The notes beneath the pieces were generated by a model. The model was not told the DNA's origin, ran no database searches, and was given only the letters and a program-made list of their open reading frames with translations. Shown in pieces: positions 43,158 to 52,019 of a stretch of 64,000 nucleotides of DNA. This DNA comes from Streptomyces sp. BV286 (lineage in GTDB: Bacteria > Actinomycetota > Actinomycetes > Streptomycetales > Streptomycetaceae). The stretch spans positions 1 through 64,000 of the forward strand of contig NZ_JAHRIB010000048.1 in NCBI RefSeq assembly GCF_019090165.1. The letters are read 5' to 3'. The position numbers and the translations under genes were made by a program. Every line of letters starts with the position of its first letter. Positions within the stretch are counted from its first letter, which is position 1.

Positions 43158-43542
43158 GTCTGCATTGTCGCCGGGGGCGGGCGACGGCCCTGCCCGACCC
43201 CGGCCCGGACCTACGGGGCGCAAGCCAGCGAGGACGTGCGGACATCCGGAGAAATGGCCCCGGCGGGAGATCGTCCACGGCATCCGCTACATCGTCGGCA
43301 ACGGCGCGAGATGGCGGGCCCTGCCTGCGGATTTCCCGCCCGCCGCCCGCGAGGTCACGCCTGACCCGCAAGAACCCTCACATTAGCCAGTGGACACGCA
43401 AGACGCCGGCCACCGGATGACAACCCGGCGCCGGCGGACCGGAGAACGTCGCGGAAGACGGGCATCCCTCCGGTGACCGTTTCGAACGAGAGCGAGGGCC
43501 CGCCAACGAACTGACGGACCCTCATGCAGCAACGAGCGCCCT
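43158..43542. other. 385-nt intergenic region with transposase remnant
   Basis: Apart from the transposase fragment I see no gene. It lies between the NIPSNAP gene, whose start is at 43157, and the end of the second small peptide gene. Confidence 0.5.
43240..43341 (+). pseudogene. IS5-like (DUF4096) transposase fragment
   Basis: About 34 codons read GHPEKWPRREIVHGIRYIV then GNGARWRALPADFPP. This is the N-terminal DUF4096 region of IS5-family transposases (the usual reading is R-R-E-I-V-[DN]-A-I-R-Y, then W-R-A-L-P-x-D-F-P-P). The start, the rest of the transposase and both terminal inverted repeats are missing, so this is an old remnant. Confidence 0.7.
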
Positions 43543-43665
43543 CTACGGGAAGCCGGGCCCGCCGCCGCAGCAGGCGACGGTCTCGCTCTGGTCGGCGTCG
43601 GCGAGCGGTACCACCGCGAGCACCGCCGCCAGTGCGACGAACAAACCGAGTACAGCTCTACGCAT
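43543..43665 (-). CDS. Small secreted CC peptide, copy B
   Basis: A 40-residue peptide. AAGGAG lies 5 nt before its ATG. It opens MRRAVLGLFVALAAVLAVVP, a signal peptide, with a clear cut after LADA (residue 24). The predicted mature part is DQSETVACCGGGPGFP, only 16 residues, with two adjacent cysteines and a Gly-Pro-rich end. It differs from copy A at four positions (3, 15, 25 and 36). Such a short exported peptide could be a signal, a disulphide-linked dimer, a metal ligand or a modified natural product. No maturation enzyme is nearby. The near-identity of copy A and the good ribosome site support that it is real. Confidence 0.7.
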   Translation of the reverse strand: MRRAVLGLFVALAAVLAVVPLADADQSETVACCGGGPGFP

Positions 43666-43723
43666 CACATCTCCTTGCCGAGGGGGAACCTGGTCCAGTC
43701 GTTTCACTGCTGGCGAGCCCCCT

Positions 43724-43846
43724 TTACGGGAAGCCGGGCGTGCCGCCGCAGCAGGCGACGGTCTCGCTCTGGCCGGCGTCGGCGAGCGGTACCACCGCAA
43801 GCATCGCTGCCAGTGCCACGAACAAGCCGAGTACGGCTTTACGCAT
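43724..43846 (-). CDS. Small secreted CC peptide, copy A
   Basis: A 40-residue peptide with AGGAGGAGAAA directly before its ATG. Signal peptide MRKAVLGLFVALAAMLAVVP then LADA; predicted mature peptide GQSETVACCGGTPGFP. It lies 58 nt upstream of copy B and 121 nt downstream of the sigma-factor partner gene, all on the minus strand. The two copies are also almost identical at the DNA level, so they arose by recent tandem duplication or are kept alike. The conserved C-C-G-G and Pro-Gly-Phe-Pro end point to selection on the mature part. Function unknown. Confidence 0.72.
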   Translation of the reverse strand: MRKAVLGLFVALAAMLAVVPLADAGQSETVACCGGTPGFP

Positions 43847-43967
43847 TTTCTCCTCCTGATGTGCCGGAATCCGGTGCTGTTTTTAGCAGCCACTGAGTCA
43901 GATGCGCGCACTAGGGGCCTGGTTGTACGGAAGTTGTGGCTCCTGCGGGAGCGGGGCTGCGCGACCG

Positions 43968-44531
43968 CTACCGGAGCTCTGCGGGCACCTTGAAGCGCAC
44001 CTCTTTGCAGGGCGGGATCTTCCCGTTGAACATCCTCAAGGTCACGACAGAACCCACCCCGTCCTTCGGCGGCGTCGGATTCTCCAGGGCCAGGGAGTCT
44101 CCGGGGCGGAACGTGACCTTCACCTTCCCTTTGCCGTGCGGAAGATACAGCTCCTTCGGGAGCAGGCCCTTGGTGTGCGACTTCGAGCAGGTGAATCCGT
44201 CCCCGGATTTGCCGATGATCACGTGGATGCCTTCGGCGCGCAGGTGCTCGGCCAGCTTCTCCTGCTGGTCCGTGCTCGTCACGGATTCGCTCATGGTGAG
44301 TGTGACGCTGCCGTCCGGGTTTCGCTCGATGGCGTAGGCCGAGGATCCGCCCGTCGCTGACGGCAGGGCGACCGCCGCACCTGCCGCGACGGCGCACGCG
44401 GCGACGGTGACGAGGGCACGCCGCGGAGTGACCCTGCGGCGGGGTGCGGGCTCAGGCCGCTCGTCGGCCCTGAGGGTGATCTCGTGCTTGAGCTCGTCCA
44501 GGAGACGGTCTTCGAAGGTCTTGGTGCTCAT
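43968..44531 (-). CDS. Membrane-anchored partner of the ECF sigma factor
   Basis: A 187-residue protein. Cytoplasmic N-terminus about 1-38 (MSTKTFEDRLLDELKHEITL, then basic PRRRVTPRRA). One transmembrane helix about 39-58 (ALVTVAACAVAAGAAVALPS) is followed by an extracytoplasmic domain (SSAYAIERNPDGSVTLTMSE) with a CSKS Cys and a PPCKEV Cys. The region SAYAIERNPDGSVTL recurs in actinobacterial proteins paired with ECF sigma factors. It overlaps the sigma gene by ATGA, so it likely binds or senses for that sigma factor. No zinc HxxxCxxC motif. Confidence 0.85.
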   Translation of the reverse strand: MSTKTFEDRLLDELKHEITLRADERPEPAPRRRVTPRRALVTVAACAVAAGAAVALPSATGGSSAYAIERNPDGSVTLTMSESVTSTDQQEKLAEHLRAEGIHVIIGKSGDGFTCSKSHTKGLLPKELYLPHGKGKVKVTFRPGDSLALENPTPPKDGVGSVVTLRMFNGKIPPCKEVRFKVPAELR

Positions 44532-45208
44532 GCTTCTCCCCCTGCGTAGGTGAGGCCTGCCTGATCGGGCGTCGACGGTGCCGTCGACCCTGAGGTGCGG
44601 GACACGGCGGACGTGCGGGAGGCAGCCGGTTCCCGGCCGGTGCTCCCCGCGTCGGCGGCCGCGGGGCGCAGTGCCCTGCGTGCCCTGTGCAGCCGCACCC
44701 GGGCGGTGACCCGGCGTATCCCCAGCGCCTCGGCGGCCTCGGCGACGGTGAGCTGGTCGACGGCGACGAGTTCGATCACCGCGCGCTCACCGTCGGCAAG
44801 GCCGTCGAGGGCGGCCAGGGCTCGACGGCCCGCCTGCTCGGCGTCGAGCTTCTCCTCCAGCCGGTCGATGTCGTCGCCGTCCAGCAGCCGTCGGCCGGCG
44901 ACACGGCTGCCGAGCATGTTCTGGCGCGCACTTCGCCGGGCCTCCGCCGCCACCACGTTGCGTGCGATGCCGTACAGCCAGGCCGTCTCGGTCCCGAGCT
45001 CGGGTCGATAGGCACGGGCCGAGTCGATCACGGAGAGAAAGGTCTCGGCGGTCAGATCCGCGACGGTGTGCGGATCGGTGACCCGCCGGGCCATGAACCG
45101 TGTGACGGCGTCGACATGGCGGCGATAGAAGATCTCGAACGCCGCGGGATCGTACATTCCTCCCGGCGGACCGCCCCGGCTTGTCCTGTCCGGTTCCAAG
45201 GTGCGCAC
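44528..45208 (-). CDS. ECF RNA polymerase sigma factor
   Basis: A 226-residue ECF sigma factor. Region 2: FEIFYRRHVDAVTRFMARRV, then VADLTAETFLSVIDSA and TAWLYGIARNVVAAEARR. Region 4: LDGLADGERAVIELVAVDQ, then LTVAEAAEALGIRRVTARVRLHRAR. The C-terminal 35 residues are Ser/Thr/Pro-rich and probably disordered. GTG 45208 is the first credible start. An inner ATG at 45157 has its AGGA too close. It overlaps the membrane-partner gene. The pair and the downstream CC peptides could form one regulon. Confidence 0.92.
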   Translation of the reverse strand: MRTLEPDRTSRGGPPGGMYDPAAFEIFYRRHVDAVTRFMARRVTDPHTVADLTAETFLSVIDSARAYRPELGTETAWLYGIARNVVAAEARRSARQNMLGSRVAGRRLLDGDDIDRLEEKLDAEQAGRRALAALDGLADGERAVIELVAVDQLTVAEAAEALGIRRVTARVRLHRARRALRPAAADAGSTGREPAASRTSAVSRTSGSTAPSTPDQAGLTYAGGEA

Positions 45209-45801
45209 CTCTCGTCGTCGGTCGTGCTGTCACTCCTACTTGGTCAGGCACGGGGAAAGCGTTACAGGACGGGCTCGACGGGTGGTGTTCGTGGGGTACT
45301 TGTCAGTTGTCCGAGCACGGTCCTGACGGACTGACGGAGTGGCCGACGGCTGCCCCGGGGCGACGGCGGGTGCGAAATGGGTGTGGACGAGCGTGTGGAC
45401 CCGCCCTGCGTCACGATGCGGGGCGGGCGGGCTTGGGCGACGTGGAGTGCGAAGCGTTCCCGGTACGTGAGGCAGCTCGGCGCTTCGTAGCGGCCGAGCA
45501 GCGTCATCGGCACGGTGGTCACTACGAGCAAAGGGGCGAGTTGCCTCCGGGCCATGAGACCGAGGCGGACGGCGACCACGAGGATAGGGAATCGGCTCCG
45601 AGCCACGCCTGTCGCGGGGGCCGGGACTGCCTCCGAACCGGACGACGAGATCGCGCCGGCCGGTGTCGTGGACTTCCTTGATCGCCTGTTCGGACACCTT
45701 CAGGGAAGAGCGCGTCGCCGCCCGCCGGAGAGTACGGCCGACCTGCGGGAATGAATGCGTCGACCGGGTGCGTGGGCGTTACGTCGCGCCAAGGAGAGGA
45801 C
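45209..45801. other. 593-nt region upstream of the sigma gene, no convincing gene
   Basis: Both strands have open frames, but none has a good ribosome site or recognisable family. A minus-strand stretch (about 45350-45600) with SRFPILVVAVRLGLM then LLVVTTVPMTLLGRYE could be a decayed membrane protein but its codon use and start are not persuasive. Confidence 0.4.
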
Positions 45802-45827
45802 ACCGCCTGGCCGCAAGGCCAGGCGGT
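45802..45827 (-). terminator. Hairpin terminator after the WblA-like gene
   Basis: ACCGCCTGGCC (45802-45812) pairs perfectly with GGCCAGGCGGT (45817-45827), loop GCAA. It begins 13 nt past the stop codon. Confidence 0.8.
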
Positions 45828-45839
45828 CGTGACCACAGG

Positions 45840-46175
45840 TCAGCAGGCCTCGTGCAGCACCCGGGCCGCACCACTGGCCTCGATAGCAGCGCGGGCCTGC
45901 TGCTCGTGCTCAAGGCGGGCGGTTTCCAGAAGGCGATGCCACGACGTCACGGTCGGACGGCGGCGCAGGAGTGCGCGACGCTCGCGCTCGGTCGTCCCGC
46001 CCCAGACGCCGTGCTCGATACGGTTGTCCAGAGCGTAGGCCAGGCATTCCGTGCGTACGACGCAGCCGTTGCACACGATCTTCGCGCGATTCTGCGCGGC
46101 GCCCTCGACGAACAGCTCTTCCGGCTCGGCACTCCTGCACAGTCCGCGCTCGCTCCAGGCGGTTTCCGATATCAC
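45840..46175 (-). CDS. WhiB-family Fe-S regulator (WblA-like)
   Basis: A 111-residue WhiB protein. I place the start at GTG 46175, which has GGGGAGAGG upstream and gives the usual family length; an ATG at 46238 would add 21 residues. Four Fe-S cysteines are at 13, 35, 38 and 44 (C-x21-C-x2-C-x5-C). The turn motif GVWGGTTERERRALLRRRP follows. ELFVEGAAQNRAK and PTVTSWHRLLETAR are the hallmark of WblA, a global regulator that restrains antibiotic production and affects sporulation. This may be wblA itself or a close paralogue. GVWGG-x-TERERR is intact, so DNA or sigma contacts should be possible. Confidence 0.93.
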   Translation of the reverse strand: MISETAWSERGLCRSAEPEELFVEGAAQNRAKIVCNGCVVRTECLAYALDNRIEHGVWGGTTERERRALLRRRPTVTSWHRLLETARLEHEQQARAAIEASGAARVLHEAC

Positions 46176-46593
46176 CTCGGTGCCGTCCTCTCCCCAGATC
46201 CGGCCTGCTGCCAAGCATTGGCTCCATATGGCAGGCATCTGACAGTACGGCAGCGGAACCCGGCGCGTTCAGCAGCAGACTGATCTGCCACACCTTCGAG
46301 TGGCTCGGGCTTGCCACGGGGGAGACAAGGCGCTACTGGTCGAGCCGGGGAGCAAGGGCAAGTGCTTGTCGTGCACGGCGACCGACGAGCGCGTTCGGGA
46401 CCCGGGACCGGCATACGGAGTTGAGTAGTCCTGCGTGCGATCGCAGCAGACGAGGCGGCGTACCGGATTTCCTTGCCCAGAACACGCCGTTGACCTGGGA
46501 GTTCCAGAAAGCCCTCGACCCACTCTTGACGTGCTACTGACAAGCTGGCCTGATGTTATGGGAGCGCTCCCACCTACTCGAGAAGGGATCATC
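46176..46593. other. 418-nt divergent region between the WblA-like gene and the esterase operon
   Basis: Holds the wbl promoter on the minus strand and the esterase operon promoter on the plus strand. TTGACG at 46526-46531 is a possible -35 element, and the CebR box at 46559-46572 lies just downstream. No gene is evident. Confidence 0.5.
46559..46572 (+). promoter_or_regulatory. CebR operator box
   Basis: TGGGAGCGCTCCCA is an exact match to the perfect palindromic CebR consensus. CebR represses cellulose and cello-oligosaccharide genes in Streptomyces and is released by cellobiose. The box lies 22 nt before the esterase ATG, overlapping the promoter or early leader. Confidence 0.9.
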
Positions 46594-47676
46594 ATGCGCA
46601 GCACCCGGCACGTGTCGTCCTTACGTATCCTTCTGGCCGCACTTCTGCTGGCTCTCGGCGTGGCACTCGCACCGCCTGCCGCATCGGCCTCCGCGGCGGC
46701 CCCTGTACGCGTCATGCCGCTGGGTGACTCGATCACCGGCTCGCCGGGCTGCTGGCGGGCCCTGTTGTGGAACCGGCTACAGAGCACCGGCTACACGAAC
46801 ACCGACTTCGTGGGCACCCTCGGTCATCAGGGCTGCGCCCAGGCGCACGACGGCGACAACGAAGGCCACGGCGGCGAGTTGGTGACCAATGTGGCGGATC
46901 AGAACCTGCTCCCCGCCCGGCTCTCGGCGACGCGTCCGGACATCGTTGTCATGCACTTCGGCACAAACGATGTGTGGAGCAGCATCGCGCCCGACCGCAT
47001 CCTCGCCGCCTACACCACACTGGTGCAGCAGATGCGGGCGTCCAAACCGGACATGAAGATCCTCGTCGCGCAGCTCATCCCGATGAACCCCACCAACTGC
47101 ACCGGCTGCACCCAGCGGGTCGTCGACTTCAACGCACGGATCCCCGACTGGGCCCGGGCGACGAACACGAGCCGCTCTCCCGTGACAGTCGTCGACCAGT
47201 GGACCGGCTTCAGCACAGCCGCCGACACCTACGACGGCGTGCACCCCTCCGCCACCGGTGACGAGAAGATCGCCGCCCGCTGGTACCCGGCCCTGACCGC
47301 TGCTCTCGACCAGAGTGGGCCCGGCGACCCGGGTGACCCGGGTGGCGAGGACCCTGCCTGCGTGGCCACCTTCCGGGCCGTCTCGTCCTGGCAGGGTGGT
47401 CACCAGGGCGAGGTGACGGTGACCAACGCCTCCGCCTCCCGTGTCTCGGGCTGGACCGCGACCGTCGTACCGCCCGAGGGCGTACGCCTCACCCAGGTCT
47501 GGAACGGCAGCCTCACCACGGCCGCCGACGGCAGGGCCACCGTCACCAACGCGGCGTGGAACGCCACCCTGGCCCCCGGCGCGAGCGCCACCTTCGGCTA
47601 CATCGCCACGAGCCCCGCCTCGGCCGGCGCCCCCGCGGCCACCGTCACCTGCACGGCGCGGGCCACGGCCTCCTGA
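46594..47676 (+). CDS. Secreted SGNH/CE3-like esterase with CBM2
   Basis: A 360-residue exported esterase. Signal peptide about 1-36 (ending ASA). SGNH domain about 38-245: PLGDSITGSPGCWR (nucleophile Ser), HGGE block, FGTNDVW (Asn block) and DGVHPSATGD (catalytic Asp/His). The W-R-x-L-L-W-x-R-L-Q pattern resembles CE3 acetylxylan esterases. A short Gly/Asp/Pro linker leads to a CBM2 cellulose-binding domain (about 260-360) beginning CVATFRAVSSWQGGHQGEVTV. The CebR box and the mannanase gene 33 nt downstream suggest it deacetylates plant polysaccharides (galactoglucomannan or xylan) to help the mannanase. Confidence 0.9.
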   Translation: MRSTRHVSSLRILLAALLLALGVALAPPAASASAAAPVRVMPLGDSITGSPGCWRALLWNRLQSTGYTNTDFVGTLGHQGCAQAHDGDNEGHGGELVTNVADQNLLPARLSATRPDIVVMHFGTNDVWSSIAPDRILAAYTTLVQQMRASKPDMKILVAQLIPMNPTNCTGCTQRVVDFNARIPDWARATNTSRSPVTVVDQWTGFSTAADTYDGVHPSATGDEKIAARWYPALTAALDQSGPGDPGDPGGEDPACVATFRAVSSWQGGHQGEVTVTNASASRVSGWTATVVPPEGVRLTQVWNGSLTTAADGRATVTNAAWNATLAPGASATFGYIATSPASAGAPAATVTCTARATAS

Positions 47677-47709
47677 ACGCTTCGGCACCCCCCACCTCCT
47701 GGAGTCGCC

Positions 47710-49350
47710 ATGAGATCCCGCACCCGCACCCGCACCAACTTGCGCGTGGCAGCCGTGGTGGCCGCCCTGCTGGGCCTCCTCGTCCCCCTGCTCGGCCTCA
47801 GCACCCCGGCCCAGGCCGCGCCCACCGGCTTCCGCGTCCAGAACGGCCGCCTGCTGGAGGCCTCCGGGAACGACTTCGTGATGCGGGGCGTCAACCACGC
47901 CCACACCTGGTACCCGGACCGCATCAGCTCCTTCGCCCACATCAAGGCCAAGGGGGCCAACACCGTCCGTGTGGTGCTCGCCAGCGGTGACCGCTGGACC
48001 CGCAACGACACCGCCGACGTGGCGAACGTCGTCTCCCAGTGCAAGCAGAACCGGCTCATCTGCGTGCTGGAGGTCCACGACACCACGGGCTACGGCGAGC
48101 AGAGCGGCGCGGCCACCCTCGCCCGCGCGGCCGACTACTGGATCAGCGTGAAGAGTGCCCTGACCGGCCAGGAGAACCACGTCATCGTCAACATCGGCAA
48201 CGAGCCGTACGGAAACTCCAACTACGCGGCGTGGACGGCCGACACCAAGGCCGCCATCCAGAAGCTGCGCAACGGCGGGTTCAACCACACGCTCATGGTG
48301 GACGCGCCCAACTGGGGCCAGGACTGGGCGTTCACCATGCGGGACAACGCGGCCTCGGTGTTCGCCGCCGACCCGGACCGCAACACGGTCTTCTCCGTCC
48401 ACATGTACGGCGTCTTCAACACGGCCGCGAAGGTCAACGACTACCTGAACCGGTTCGTCGCCGCGAAACTCCCCATCGTGGTGGGCGAGTTCGGTCACGA
48501 CCACTCCGACGGAAATCCTGACGAGGATGCCATCCTGGCCACCACGCAGCAGTTGGGCCTCGGCTATCTCGGCTGGTCGTGGAGCGGCAACAGCAGCGAT
48601 GTCGGATACCTGGACATGGTCACCGGCTTCGACCCCAACCAGCTCACCAGTTGGGGGCGGCGCCTCTTCGACGGCGCGAACGGCATCGCCGCCACTTCCA
48701 AGGAGGCCGCGGTCTACTCCGGCGGCGGCGGAGGGGACACCACACCCCCGACCGCTCCGGGAACACCGACCGCCTCGGACGTGACCTCGTCGTCGGCCAG
48801 GCTGACCTGGGCGGCCGCCACCGACACGACCGGGGTCACGGGCTATGACGTGGTGCGGACCGGCGGCACGGAGACCGTCGTGACCTCCACGACCGGCACC
48901 TCCGTCACCCTCACCGGACTCGCACCGGCGACGGCCTACACCTGGGCCGTCTACGCCCGCGACGCCGCCGGCAACCGATCGCCGCGCTCCGGCACGGTGA
49001 CGGTCACGACGTCCTCCGGCGGCTCCCCGGCGTCCTGCGGCATCGGGTACAAGGTGACGAGCCAGTGGGCCGGCGGCTTCCAGGGCGAGATCGTGATCCG
49101 CAACACCGGCACCTCGGCGATCAACGGCTGGACGCTGCGCTGGACCTTCCCCGACAGCCAGCGCATCAGCAACCTCTGGGGTGGAACGGCGGCGCAGAGC
49201 GGAGCCGAGGCCACCGTGACCTCCGTGTCGTACACGGCGGCGATCCCCGCGGCGGGCTCGGTCACCCTCGGCTTCACGGCTTCCAGCGGGACGACGAACC
49301 CAAGTCCCACCGCTTTCACCCTCAACGCGGCGAACTGCTCCGTGGCCTGA
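47710..49350 (+). CDS. Secreted GH5 beta-mannanase with FN3 and CBM2
   Basis: A 546-residue exported enzyme. Signal peptide about 1-36 (ending AQA). GH5 subfamily 8-like mannanase domain about 38-330: GFRVQNGRLLEASGNDFVMR, then GVNHAHTWYP, catalytic acid/base in NIGNEPYGN, SVHMYGVF and nucleophile in VVGEFGHDHSDG. It closely follows the S. lividans ManA pattern. An FN3 domain (about 345-435, TPPTAPGTPTASDVTSSSARL) and a CBM2 (about 440-546, CGIGYKVTSQWAGGFQGEIV) follow. It would hydrolyse internal beta-1,4-mannosidic bonds and bind cellulose through CBM2. It shares the CebR-controlled transcript with the upstream esterase. Confidence 0.94.
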   Translation: MRSRTRTRTNLRVAAVVAALLGLLVPLLGLSTPAQAAPTGFRVQNGRLLEASGNDFVMRGVNHAHTWYPDRISSFAHIKAKGANTVRVVLASGDRWTRNDTADVANVVSQCKQNRLICVLEVHDTTGYGEQSGAATLARAADYWISVKSALTGQENHVIVNIGNEPYGNSNYAAWTADTKAAIQKLRNGGFNHTLMVDAPNWGQDWAFTMRDNAASVFAADPDRNTVFSVHMYGVFNTAAKVNDYLNRFVAAKLPIVVGEFGHDHSDGNPDEDAILATTQQLGLGYLGWSWSGNSSDVGYLDMVTGFDPNQLTSWGRRLFDGANGIAATSKEAAVYSGGGGGDTTPPTAPGTPTASDVTSSSARLTWAAATDTTGVTGYDVVRTGGTETVVTSTTGTSVTLTGLAPATAYTWAVYARDAAGNRSPRSGTVTVTTSSGGSPASCGIGYKVTSQWAGGFQGEIVIRNTGTSAINGWTLRWTFPDSQRISNLWGGTAAQSGAEATVTSVSYTAAIPAAGSVTLGFTASSGTTNPSPTAFTLNAANCSVA

Positions 49351-49411
49351 CCACTGAGCCGGGAAGGTGGTGCGTGCAGCCGACGGGCGCCGCGTCCGCG
49401 GGAACAGCCGG

Positions 49412-49519
49412 GTCTCGCAGCGCCGGCTCGCCGACGACCTCACGCTCACCAGCGGCGGCGTCATCCGCCTGGTCGACCGAACGCAGCAGGCCGCTCTGGT
49501 CCGGCGCACGCCGTCACCC
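49412..49519 (+). pseudogene. MarR-family HTH fragment
   Basis: About 36 codons, [20 protein letters not shown] then [16 protein letters not shown], match the recognition helix and wing start of MarR regulators (usually L-S-x-R-x-L-A-D-x-L-x-L-T-S-G-G-V-T-R-L). The flanking MarR helices and a proper start are absent. It is a remnant between the mannanase and pgm genes. Confidence 0.65.
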
Positions 49520-49520
49520 G

Positions 49521-49548
49521 GCTCGGGGCCGGTCCGCCGGCCCCGAGC
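49521..49548 (+). terminator. Hairpin between the mannanase and pgm genes
   Basis: GCTCGGGGCCGG (49521-49532) pairs perfectly with CCGGCCCCGAGC (49537-49548), loop TCCG. It probably terminates upstream transcription. Confidence 0.7.
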
Positions 49549-49630
49549 GCCGAGGTCCCTCGCATGTCTGCGCCACGACGAGGAAAGATGGGGTGTTGAG
49601 CGTCGGACCGAGCCATGCGGAGGAACGGAC

Positions 49631-51271
<1,641 letters not shown>

Positions 51272-51297
51272 CCGCCGGGACGCGAGCGGGATTCGGG

Positions 51298-51328
51298 CGA
51301 CGGTCGGGATGAAGACGACGGTCGGGAT
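51298..51328. repeat. Two 13-bp direct repeats at 18-bp spacing
   Basis: CGACGGTCGGGAT occurs at 51298-51310 and 51316-51328, just after the pgm stop codon. Confidence 0.6.
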
Positions 51329-51641
51329 TCAGGTGACGGCGGAGCGGAAGGTGCCCGGACTCCCGCCCGGCGTCATCTGCCGCTTCTCGCGCACCGGACC
51401 GGGCGCCCGGGGTGAAGGAAGGTGAGACCGAAACCGGGGCCGCAGCCGTGCACCTCGGCGGGCGGCCCCGAGCGGCGCACTTCGGATCGGCCCCGGGCAC
51501 GGCGCGGTCCATATGCGCGCAGCCGCAGATTTACCCTCCTTCGCTGTTGTCGCTGCACGTCCTGAGAGCACGGGTGTCGACCGGCCGCGACCTGCGCGCC
51601 ACCGGGCCGGGCCGGATGCTCACTGACGTCGCACCTGAGGG

Positions 51642-51657
51642 TTCACGATTTCGTGAA
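51642..51657. promoter_or_regulatory. Perfect palindromic operator of the CmtR-like repressor
   Basis: TTCACGATTTCGTGAA is a perfect 7+2+7 inverted repeat ending 12 nt before the repressor start. ArsR/SmtB-family repressors bind such repeats over their own promoters, so binding by the adjacent product is likely. Confidence 0.65.
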
Positions 51658-51668
51658 TTCAGGATTCG

Positions 51669-52019
51669 ATGTACTCTCGTGCCGTGCTGACTCTCGCTGC
51701 CGACATCGAGGTGCTGGCGCGGTTCGGCCGCGCGCTCGCCGACCCGATCCGCTGCCGCATCCTTCTCGCCCTGAGCGAGGCCCCGGCGTATCCCGCCGCC
51801 CTCGCGGACACCCTGCAGATCTCCCGCACCCGGCTGTCCAACCACCTCGCGTGTCTGCGTGACTGTGGACTGGTCGTCACCGTCCCCGACGGCCGACGCA
51901 CCCGCTACGAGCTCGCTGACGAGCGGCTCGGACACGCTCTGGACGACTTGCGCAACGCGGTGGTCGCCGTGGACGCGGACCGCAACTGCCCCGACGCCGG
52001 GGAGAAGGGGTGCTGCTGA
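51669..52019 (+). CDS. CmtR-like ArsR-family metal-sensing repressor
   Basis: A 116-residue ArsR/SmtB protein. Start is ATG 51669 (AGGA 4 nt upstream) or GTG 51684, which gives the common MLTLAADIEVLARFG start. The fold reads GRALADPIRCRILLALSEAPA, then DTLQISRTRLSNHLACLRDCGLVV. Cysteines in RCRIL and in ACLRDCG match the metal-site positions of Mycobacterium CmtR, which senses Cd(II) and Pb(II). The tail NCPDAGEKGCC adds three more Cys. The transporter gene starts directly after its stop codon. Confidence 0.92.
   Translation: MYSRAVLTLAADIEVLARFGRALADPIRCRILLALSEAPAYPAALADTLQISRTRLSNHLACLRDCGLVVTVPDGRRTRYELADERLGHALDDLRNAVVAVDADRNCPDAGEKGCC

Larger units (their letters stand above)
51272..51668. 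other. 397-nt intergenic region between pgm and the CmtR-like gene
   Basis: Contains the short direct repeats after pgm, and the palindromic operator at 51642-51657 next to the CmtR-like gene. No gene is visible. Confidence 0.5.

Noticed and set aside
43543..43846. Lanthipeptide or other known RiPP cluster
   Set aside because: No LanM/LanC, radical SAM, YcaO or protease gene is nearby, and the leader looks like an ordinary signal peptide.
43543..44397. Long minus-strand frame joining peptide B to upstream sequence
   Set aside because: It runs through copy A and the sigma partner in the wrong frames; only the last 40 codons, with their own ribosome site, look real.
45236..45697. Overlapping open frames on both strands upstream of the sigma gene
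   Set aside because: No ribosome site, no family resemblance, and the frames overlap each other. Some hydrophobic minus-strand stretches look gene-like but are not enough to call.
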